A model generated the notes under the pieces. That model had not been told where the DNA came from, ran no database searches, and was given only the letters and a program-made list of their open reading frames with translations. Below are positions 45,523 to 54,300 of a stretch of DNA of 64,000 nucleotides, piece after piece. The stretch is from Rubrivivax sp. (GTDB lineage: Bacteria > Pseudomonadota > Gammaproteobacteria > Burkholderiales > Burkholderiaceae_C): assembly GCA_027484825.1 (NCBI GenBank), contig JAIXSE010000035.1:62001-126000 (forward strand), written 5' to 3'. Position 1 is the stretch's first letter; every line of letters starts with the position of its first letter. The position numbers and the translations under genes are program-made.

Positions 45523-46019
45523 TGTTCGGCCCCCAGCGCCGTGTCCTCGGCCACATGCGCCGGCAGTTGAAGAATGGCTTCGGCATTGGAGGGCGAGAAA
45601 CACAGGTCCGCCGCTTCACGCCAGGGCAGCCAGCGGAACTGCAGATGCTCGCGCGGGGCCAGGGTCACCGGGGTGCCGGGCGGCACGCACAGGCCGAAGA
45701 CATGTTCGGTGTTGTGGGTGACACCGGGGGCATAGCGGTGACGCCAGACCGGATAGATCTCATAGACATTGGCCAGGCCCCAGTCGGACAGCGCGTCCGG
45801 TGACAGCGCGGGCACAGCAATGCCGGTTTCTTCCCACACTTCCCGGCGCGCGGTCTCGGACAGCGGCTCGTCCAGGCTGTCTTTGGAGCCGGTCACGCAC
45901 TGCCAAAAGCCCGGCCGGTCGGCCCGCTCCAGCATCAGGACCTCCAGCGCGGGGGTGTGGATCACCACCAGCACGGATTCCGGAATCTTGTGGGGAGGCG
46001 GCTTGGGGACATCGCTCAT
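45519..46019 (-). CDS. nudB: Dihydroneopterin triphosphate diphosphatase (Nudix)
   Basis: Removes pyrophosphate from dihydroneopterin triphosphate in folate synthesis. The 166-residue protein has the Nudix box from GSKDSLDE to REVWEETGI, with family context WQCVTGSKDS. It begins MSDVPKPPPHKIPESVLVVI. Normally it follows aspS in this order; here 10.8 kb of other genes intervene. Confidence 0.9.
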   Translation of the reverse strand: MSDVPKPPPHKIPESVLVVIHTPALEVLMLERADRPGFWQCVTGSKDSLDEPLSETARREVWEETGIAVPALSPDALSDWGLANVYEIYPVWRHRYAPGVTHNTEHVFGLCVPPGTPVTLAPREHLQFRWLPWREAADLCFSPSNAEAILQLPAHVAEDTALGAEQ

Positions 46020-46335
46020 GGGCGAAAGCATATCGCAGCGCCAATGTCCGCCGGGAGGCAGGGTCGGGGCTGAAGGTGCGGGAAATATTTCCATCATGCG
46101 TATTGCTGGCGAATGACATGCCTCGACACACAGGGGCGCCCTGCGCCAATCCACACATTGACTGCGTCATCCAGCAATCAAGCTTTACCTGCGCTGCATC
46201 TGGCGGGGCGCAAATGTCCGGTTGGATGGAAGCAACGCTTTCCGAAGCGAGTGGATGGGCCGGTTTTTGGCCGATGGGCGGCGGCGCGAATTTGCAGAAT
46301 TCCATCCATCCCAACCGGCACCCCAGGAGGCAGCC
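46020..46335. other. Gene-free divergent region between nudB and the adhesin block
   Basis: 316 bases with no convincing gene. An upstream frame of the next gene is open from 46222 but lacks a ribosome site. The middle (46130-46200) is less GC-rich. Promoters for nudB and for the adhesin block must lie here. I saw no clear -35/-10 pair or direct repeats marking an insertion end. Confidence 0.5.
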
Positions 46336-46875
46336 ATGACCTCGATCTCCAACAATTCCCTGGTCGCTTCGCGGCAGCTCACCAGCCGCCCCAGCGGCAG
46401 TTATGAGATCAATGCCCGCGAATACGGCACGGTGGCCGCGTCCGCCATCGGCATGACGCAGGCGCTCTACCAGGGCACCGAAAACGCCGTCAGCTCGATC
46501 GTGTCCCTGAGTGAAGAAGGCCTGCAGGCGCTGGAGAGCGGCGCCAGCAGCGTCGGCCAAGCGCTCAGTGAAGGCGCCGACTGGGTGGGGGACGCCGCCA
46601 CTTCCGTCGGGCATGCCGTGAGCGAAGGGGCCACGGCGCTGGGCGAAGCCGCCTCCGCCGTCGGTGAAGCCATCGGCGACGGCGCCAGCGCCGTGGCTGA
46701 TGCGGTGAGCAGCGGCGCCACCTCGGTCAAGAATGCCGTGGTGAGCGGTGCCCACAGCCTGGCCAATGGCGTCAGTGCGGTGGTGGACGAAGTGGAAGAC
46801 GTCGGCAGCACCGTGGCCGGTTATGTGTCCGCAGGCGCGGTCGCCGGCCGCGCACTGATCGACGAGATCCTGTGA
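46336..46875 (+). CDS. Ala/Ser/Gly-rich protein with 11-residue helical repeats
   Basis: No family recognised. The 179-residue protein starts after a perfect AGGAGG. Residues about 55-160 consist of repeats of 11 (and 7) residues such as SGASSVGQALS, EGATALGEAAS, DGASAVADAVS and SGATSVKNAVV. That spacing builds one long amphipathic helix of the type seen in apolipoprotein- or synuclein-like proteins that lie on membranes or lipid. There is no signal peptide. Its stop overlaps the lipoprotein start (TGATG), so it belongs with the FlgH/adhesin unit. Confidence 0.75.
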   Translation: MTSISNNSLVASRQLTSRPSGSYEINAREYGTVAASAIGMTQALYQGTENAVSSIVSLSEEGLQALESGASSVGQALSEGADWVGDAATSVGHAVSEGATALGEAASAVGEAIGDGASAVADAVSSGATSVKNAVVSGAHSLANGVSAVVDEVEDVGSTVAGYVSAGAVAGRALIDEIL

Positions 46876-47453
46876 TGCAGCCCCCTCGCCTGCCCCGAAG
46901 CCGGCGCGCCGCAGCCCTGGCGGCGGTCGTGCTGGCCGCCGCCACCGGACTGTCCGGCTGCTCGCTGTTCAGCCCGCTGCCCACCATCGAGCTGATCAAG
47001 GCCAGCGCCAGCGCCGCCACCGTGGCCATCGGCCAGGGGCCCAACAAGGCCAGCAACACCGTGTTCCAGGGCAACGCGCTGCCCAGGCAGGTCTGCATCG
47101 AATACAACCGGTCGCTGGCCATGCCCGACTTCGTGCCCGCGCTGATGGCGGAGCTCAAGGTGCATGAGGTGTCGTCCCGGGTGTTTGATGTCGGCGTACG
47201 GCCGGGGGACAGTGAGTGCCCCGCCTGGTTGCACTACCAGGGCCTGCAGCAATGGGACAAACCGCCGCTGTCCGACCAGATGCGTCCGTACCTGGCGCAG
47301 GCCACGCTCAGTCTGCATGACGCGGGAGGACGGCTGATGTCGGCAAGCAGTTATCAAAGCGAAGAGGCCGTGATGGGACTGGGCAAGTGGGGATCCACCC
47401 GCAACAAGCTCGCACCCGTCGTGACGGCGCTGCTGACCGGCTTCGAGAGCTGA
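46875..47453 (+). CDS. Putative outer membrane lipoprotein
   Basis: A 192-residue protein with Arg-rich start, hydrophobic segment and lipobox LSGC, Cys at 29. The mature part contains VCIEYNRSLAMPDFVPALMAELKVH and LSLHDAGGRLMSASSYQSEE, which resembles small lipoproteins of the Sbal_3080 type, but I am not sure. It probably sits in the outer membrane. A GTG three bases earlier is also in frame. Lies between the helical repeat gene and flgH-like gene. Confidence 0.72.
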   Translation: MQPPRLPRSRRAAALAAVVLAAATGLSGCSLFSPLPTIELIKASASAATVAIGQGPNKASNTVFQGNALPRQVCIEYNRSLAMPDFVPALMAELKVHEVSSRVFDVGVRPGDSECPAWLHYQGLQQWDKPPLSDQMRPYLAQATLSLHDAGGRLMSASSYQSEEAVMGLGKWGSTRNKLAPVVTALLTGFES

Positions 47454-47523
47454 GGTCGCGCGCAGCGACCGCCCATCGCCCATCGCCGATCGCCACACCC
47501 TTTCATCACCGCTCGAGACCCTC

Positions 47524-48213
47524 ATGACCAAAACCTCCGCCATCGCCTTGCTGATCGTCACCGTGCTGGCCACCGGCTGCGCGTCCCACGATCCCATCCT
47601 GGTCCAGGACCCCATCCATGTGATGCCGCCCGCGGAGCCGGCCTATGTCGAGCGCACCAACAACGGCGCCATCTATCAGCCCGGCATGGCCGCTGCCTCG
47701 CTGTTCACCACCGAGCGGCGCGCCCGGCAGGTGGGCGATTCGCTCAAGGTGGTGATCAGCGAATCCCTCAACGCCAATCAGAAGACCAAGACCGACACCA
47801 GCCGCGAAAACGCGCTCGCCGTCAAGGGGCCAGGCGGCTCCAGCAACGTCGGCCTGATCGACAAGCTGCTCAAGGCCGACGCCTCCGCCTCCGGCAGCGA
47901 CTCGTACAAGGGGGATGGCTCCACCCAGAACAGCAGCAGCTTCAATGGACAGATGGCGGTGTCGGTCATCAATGTGCTGCCCAACGGCCATCTGGTGGTG
48001 GCCGGCGAACGGAGCGTAGCAATGAACGGCGGCATGAACACGCTGCGCTTTTCCGGCATCGTGAATCCGCAGGACATCCGCACCGGCAATCAGGTCACGT
48101 CGTCGGACATCGTCAATGCACGGATGGAACTGGTGGGACGCGGAGAGGTGGCGGATGCGTCGCACCGCAGCTGGCTCCAACGGGTGCTGGCGAGCAGTTT
48201 GTCGATCTGGTGA
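47524..48213 (+). CDS. FlgH-like flagellar L-ring lipoprotein, outside any flagellar cluster
   Basis: FlgH forms the outer membrane L-ring around the flagellar rod. The 229-residue protein has lipobox ATGC (Cys19) and family motifs: GAIYQPGMAAASLFTTERRARQVGDSLKV split across the start, FNGQMAVSVINVLPNGHLVVAGE, and the conserved end LRFSGIVNPQDIRTGNQV then SSDIVNARMELVGRG. No flgI, flgG or other flagellar gene is near. It lies directly upstream of the giant adhesin, so a role as a pore or ring for surface export is a fair guess but unproven. Confidence 0.88.
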   Translation: MTKTSAIALLIVTVLATGCASHDPILVQDPIHVMPPAEPAYVERTNNGAIYQPGMAAASLFTTERRARQVGDSLKVVISESLNANQKTKTDTSRENALAVKGPGGSSNVGLIDKLLKADASASGSDSYKGDGSTQNSSSFNGQMAVSVINVLPNGHLVVAGERSVAMNGGMNTLRFSGIVNPQDIRTGNQVTSSDIVNARMELVGRGEVADASHRSWLQRVLASSLSIW

Positions 48214-48265
48214 GGGAGATAGCCTATTTAAGCTAGCTCACCTCAACACATCAGCAAATTTAGGC

Positions 48266-48282
48266 AGGCGTGTTTGACGCCT
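48266..48282 (+). promoter_or_regulatory. Hairpin in the leader of the giant adhesin gene
   Basis: AGGCGT-GTTTG-ACGCCT, 44 bases before the adhesin start codon, in a 112-base gap that also holds AGCTAGCT (48231-48238) and an AT-rich TATTTAA nearby. It may be a weak attenuator or a leader structure. The adhesin could have its own promoter here. Confidence 0.35.
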
Positions 48283-48325
48283 CAGGATCGGAGACTGTCG
48301 GTGTACCACCACACAGGCAGTCACC

Positions 48326-51300
48326 ATGAAGCAAGCCACCCACACCGTTCGGTCAGCAACCCCGCAAGAAGTTGCTGGCCTGCCGACGCCGGCATCCGCT
48401 GGCGTTGCTGTGTCCACGTCTGCTGCGCTGGAAGGGGGTGTTCGCGGCGGCGTCAGTGTCGGCGCGGCATCGCAGGACGCATCCAGGCAGCCGCTCGCGG
48501 CGCGAGGGCTCCGGCGTTTAGCCATTGGCGAGGAAGCGGCGGACACGCCTGTCGCTGTGGCGACCTCGGCCGCTGAGACGGATGGCCAGACTTCGGACAG
48601 CGCGGACGCGGCACTGGCGGACCGTGCTGCCCTCAACGCCGAAGCCAGCAGCGGGGACATGCTGCAGTCGGCGGTGACCGAGGGAGTGCAGGAAGAAGAC
48701 GACGATGACAAGGCCGGCCTTTGGCTGTTCGGCGGTCACGGCGGTGCTTCGGGTCTGTTCGGGTTGGCGCTCCCAGCTGCTTTGTTGGTGCCGCTGGCGA
48801 TCGCAGGTGGCAGTAGCAGCAGTGGCAGCAGTGGCGGCAGCAACGGCAGCGGCAGTGGAGACGGACATCCCCCTGCTGGCACGGATTCCTCAGGCACCGC
48901 GGGGTCTTCGGACTCGGCCACATCGTCGGACGCCGAGCACTCGTCGGAAACAGAAACCTCATCAGATTCTTTGGCCTCGACGGATTCAGACGGGACCAGC
49001 GATTCATCCGATTCATCCGACTCATCCGACTCGGCACTCGACCCCTCGGGGTCGGCTGCCGGCGGCATGCCAGGCGACTCCATCGATGCCAGCCCGGACG
49101 TCACGCCCCCCGTCCGGCCGTCGCCGACGCCAGCCCCGACGCTGGTGCTGGTGCATGACACTGGCGAGTCCTCCACCGACCGCATCACGTCCGACGGCAC
49201 CATCCGGATCGAAGGCTTGGCGCCGGGTCAGACCTGGGATTTCAGCGTTGACGGTGGTGAGACCTGGGTCCCTGGCACCGGCAATGAGATCCCGGGCTCA
49301 TTGTTCCCGGGCTCTGGCAATCACACCGTGCTGGTGCGTGAGACCGACGAATCGGGTGCAACGAGCGAGGTCGGGGAATTCACCTTCGGTCTGGACAATG
49401 AGGTCCAAACCCCAGGCCTAGAACTGGGCGGTACGCCGGGTTCCGTCGGCGACAGCCTGGTGACGGGCAATGCCCAGGTGATCGTCTCAGGCCTGGAGCA
49501 GGATGCCACCTGGGACTACTCGACCGATGGCGGCCTGACCTGGACGACCGGTTCCGGCACGACCGTGGACTTGAGCGGCCTTCAGGACGGCCCGGTGGAG
49601 GTGCTGGTGCGCCAGACCGATGTGGCGGGCAACGTCAGCGATGCTGCGCAGTTGGGCTTCGTGATCGACACAACCGCCGACGCGCCGTCGCTGGCGTTAG
49701 TGCGGGACAGTGGGCTCTCTTCTACTGATGAGATCACCAGCGATGGCCGTGTGGTGGTGACGGGTCTTGAAGACGGATCGACTTGGGAATACTCCATCGA
49801 CGGCGGCACGACGTGGCTTGCGGGCAGCGGCAGCGCGGTGGATCTCTCCGCCCAGCCGGACGGTGACGTTCAACTGCTCGTCCGTCAAACGGACGTCGCA
49901 GGCAACGTCAGCAGCGCTTCCCAGCTGGACTTCGTGCTCGACACCACCGTCGCCGCCCCCAAAGCCACGCTCACGCTGGACACCGGCGCATCCCTCATTG
50001 ACGCCATTACGCACGACGCCCGCGTGACGATCAACGGTCTCGAAGACGGCGCCGCCTGGGAATACTCCATCGACGGCGGCACGACATGGCTTGCGGGCAG
50101 CGGCAGCGCGGTGGATCTCTCCGCCCAGCCGGACGGTGACGTTCAACTGCTCGTCCGTCAAACTGACGCGGCAGGCAACATCAGCAAAGCCGCGCAGCTG
50201 GACTTCGTGCTCGACACCACCATCGCCGCGCCGTCCCTGGCATTGGCGCAAGACAGCGGCCTGTCCTCGACAGACCAGATCACCAGCAATGGCCAAGTGG
50301 CCGTAACGGACCTCGAAGCCGGATCGACTTGGGAATACTCCATCGACGGCGGCACGACATGGATCACCGGCAGCGGCACCTCACTGGATCTCTCCGCCCA
50401 GCCGGACGGTGACGTTCAATTGCTCGTCCGTCAAACAGACGTCGCAGGCAACGTCAGCAGCGCTTCCCAGCTGGATTTCATGCTCGACACTACCGTCGCA
50501 GCCCCCACAGCCACGCTCACGCTGGACACCGGCGCGTCCCTCATTGACGGCATCACCCGCGACGCCCGCGTGACGATCAACGGTCTCGAAGACGGCGCCG
50601 CCTGGGAATACTCCATCGACGGCGGCACGACATGGCTCGTGGGGAGCGGAACCTCCGTGGATCTCTCCGCCCAGCCGGACGGTGACGTTCAATTGCTCAT
50701 CCGTCAAACGGACGTCGCAGGAAACGTCAGCAGCGCTTCCCAGCTGGACTTCGTACTCGACACCACGATCGCCGCGCCGTCCCTGGCATTGGCGCAGGAC
50801 AGCGGCCTGTCCTCGACAGACCAGATCACCAGCAATGGCCAAGTGGCCGTAACGGACCTCGAAGCCGGATCGACTTGGGAATACTCCATCGACAGCGGCA
50901 CCACCTGGACCACCGGCACCGGCGCCCTGCTGGATCTGACGAGCGTGGCCAGCGGTCCCGTGCAACTGCTGGTCCGCCAGATCGACATCGCCGGCAACAT
51001 CAGCGACACAGCGCAACTGGACCTGGTCGTGGACACCGTCAGCGACGCCCCGTCGCTCACCCTGGCCCTGGACAGCGGGAGAGCCTCCGACGACCACATC
51101 ACCCAGGACGGCCACATCCAGATCGCCGGTCTCGAAGACGGCGCCACCTGGGACTATTCCACCGACGGTGGCCTCACCTGGCAGTCGGGCGCCGGCACCT
51201 CGCTGGATCTCTCCACAATGCCCGACGGCAACATCCAGCTGCGGGTCCGACAGACCGACGTGGCGGGCAACGAGAGCGCTGTCGCGCAACTGGACTTCAC

Positions 51301-54300
51301 GCTCGACACCACCGCCGCGATGCCGCCCACGCCGACCCTCGCCCAGGACAGCGGCGTCTCCGCGACCGACCACATCACTAACAATGGCCTCCTGGAGATC
51401 CAGGAGCTGGAGCCCGACGCCATCTGGGAGTTCTCCCTCGACGACGGGGACACCTGGACCCAGGGCGAAGGCACCACGCTGGACCTGACCGCCCTCGCTG
51501 GCGCCGGTCGGCATGCGGTGCAAGTCCGCCAGACCGACATGGCCGGCAATGTCAGCACCGTCGGCCGTATTGACCTGACGCTGTTGCTGGACGCGCCCAC
51601 CATCGACTTGATGACCGATCCCGGCCTGCAGGACCAGACGGATCAGGTGGTCGGGATCAGCACCGCCCAGCAAGGGATCAGCCTGGTGAGCACCACCGCC
51701 GAGCTCAGCGCCGTCGATCTGCGCACGCTGTATGTTCGTGTGGACGCCGGCTTTGCCCCCGACGACCAGCTCAGCTTCGACGACGGTCCCGTGCTCGATC
51801 AGGACCTGTCCGCCAACAACGCCACACTGGCCGGCGTCCCGGGGCTGGACTATCGCTACGACGCCACCACCCGGACCCTCATCCTCCAGAAATCCGACGG
51901 CAGCGCCTTGACCGGCATGGAAGCCAGCACTCTGGCCAATGCGCTGCGCCTGACCAGCCTGGGCACGATGCCCACCGCTGGCGAGCGCAGCTTCTCGATC
52001 TGGGGCGAGGATCTCGCCGGCAACGTCGGCGATACGTCCACCATTCGCGTCACCGTCGACATCCGCTCGCCGAGCCTGGACCTCAACGGTGCCCTCGAAG
52101 GCGTGGAGCCCCTCACGCATGTCAATTCGCTGGCCGCGCCCGTGCGTGTCTTCGCCGAGGACTTGAGCATCCGCCACGACAACCCCGACGCGCGTTATGC
52201 GTCCGTCTCCCTGCGCGGTTTCGGCGGCGGCACCAGCGTCGATGACCAGTTGGCCAGCCAGACCGGCCAAGGCCTGGTCACCCTCGGCGATGGCCTTCAA
52301 TGGCAGCTCGGCGACACCCTCTGGACGGTCAGCCGTGTGTCCACCCGCTATGCCTTTGCAACGGCCGACGGCAGTCTGGCCAGCCAGGAAGCGGTCACCG
52401 CGCTGCTGGAGTCGTTGCGGCTGATGAATCCGCTGGCGGAACCCGGGCAGGGGGAGCGGCGCTTCACGGTCGTGCTGACCGACCATGTCGGCAATACCGG
52501 CCGTGCGTCCGGTTCAGTCGTGCTGGACCAAACGGCGCCCGTGCCCGATCTGAACGGCCTGGCCGCAGGGCTGGACAACAGCGTTCAGGTTGTGGCCGGC
52601 GTGGGCTGGATGCTGCCACTCTTCAACCCATCCACCGCCGCCCTGGAGGACGACAGCCCGATCACCCAACTCACCCTGTCCTTCTCGTCCGCGCTGTCTG
52701 GCGTCTTCCAGGGAGCCGCGGGCCTGCAGGAGCGCATCGGACTCTCCGATGGAGATGACACCAACGGCATGACCAATGCTCTGGTGCTCGGTGTGGGCGG
52801 GACGCTGGTGGACGACCAATCCATCCCGGGCCGCCTCATCACCCTCACACTCGCAGACGGCCCCACGGGTCCGGTCCTGACGCTGTCCGCCGACGCGCCG
52901 CTCACGCCGCTGCAGGTGTCGCAACTGCTTCAACGGCTGCGTTATGAAGGCGATGCCGGTGCAGCGCTGGGCATCCGCGAGATCGCCGTCACCGCCACCG
53001 ACGTGGCCGGCAACACCTCCCAGACCGCCAGCCTGGGTCAGGTCGAAGTACTGGCCGAGGGAACACCGATGGTGTTCCTGCATCCGGACTCCGACAGCGG
53101 AACCTACGACTCGGACGCCATCACGCGGATGAACGGAGCAGCCGATGCACCCATCCGGTTGCGCGGGGCAGGACGCCCCGGGGCCACGCTGCTCGTGTAT
53201 CTCGATGCGGACCGCAACGGGGCGGGCACTGGCTCGGAGTGGGTTGGCACGGTGGTCTCTGACGCCCAGGGACGCTGGGAGCTTCAGCTTCCCGACCAGG
53301 CCCTGGCCGATGGCAGCTACGCGTTCATCGCGGTCGATTCGACCACCGGTCAGGTGTCCCCGCCGCTGACGCTGACGGTGGATACCCGGCCCCCGGCCAG
53401 CAGCTACGACATGGGGGAGTCAGTCGCCCCGTCCCCGGTCCTGTTCGGCATCTCCGATGCATTCGAGCGGGTGGTGGTCGAGGTCGACACCGACAACAAC
53501 CTGCTCAACGGCTACGAGCTTCGTTATGAGACCCGCGCGGATGCGGCCGGGCAGTGGCAGATCGACACCCGACTGGCCACGCCGGTCTCGGGCAGCTTCC
53601 AGCCCTTTGAGAACGGCCACACGGTGAACACCCGGGTCACCACCTTCGACATGGCGGGCAACTCCACCGTGCGGGAGGACTCGGCACCGGCCATCGCGTC
53701 CGTCTTCAACCTCTCCGACGCCCAAGTGGTCGAGGGCGTGGACGGCAGTCGCGAACTGGTGTTCATCGTCAGCCGCAGCGGGGACCTGAACAGCGAGGGC
53801 AGCGTGCAATGGTCGCTGGATCTGCTGCGCAGCTCGGCCACCGACAACCCGTCCGGTTTGCTGTCCGATGTGGATTTCAATGGCGCCGCTTCCGGACAGG
53901 TGAACTTCGCCGTGGGAGAGACCCAGCAACTGGTGCGGTTCACCGTGTCGGGCGACTACTACCGGGAGGTGAACGAACGGCTCATCGTGCATCTGGACGA
54001 TGCCCGGGGCGGCACCATCGGAGACGGTCTGGGCATTGGCACGATCTACGAGGTGGACATTGACCGCACGCAGGCCGCCTACAGCATGCGCAACCTCAAT
54101 CCCAACCTGAACTCCGCAGCCATCCGGGTCCGGCGCTCTTCAGACGATCAGGAGATCGACATCGGGTTTGATGCCAACGGCAACCTCGACACCGAGGCGC
54201 TGATGAACTTCGTGGGACGCGGCAGCACCGACTGGGGCTTTGTGACCACCTGGTATGACCAGTCCGGACACGGCCGTGACATGGTGCAAACCAATGCGTC

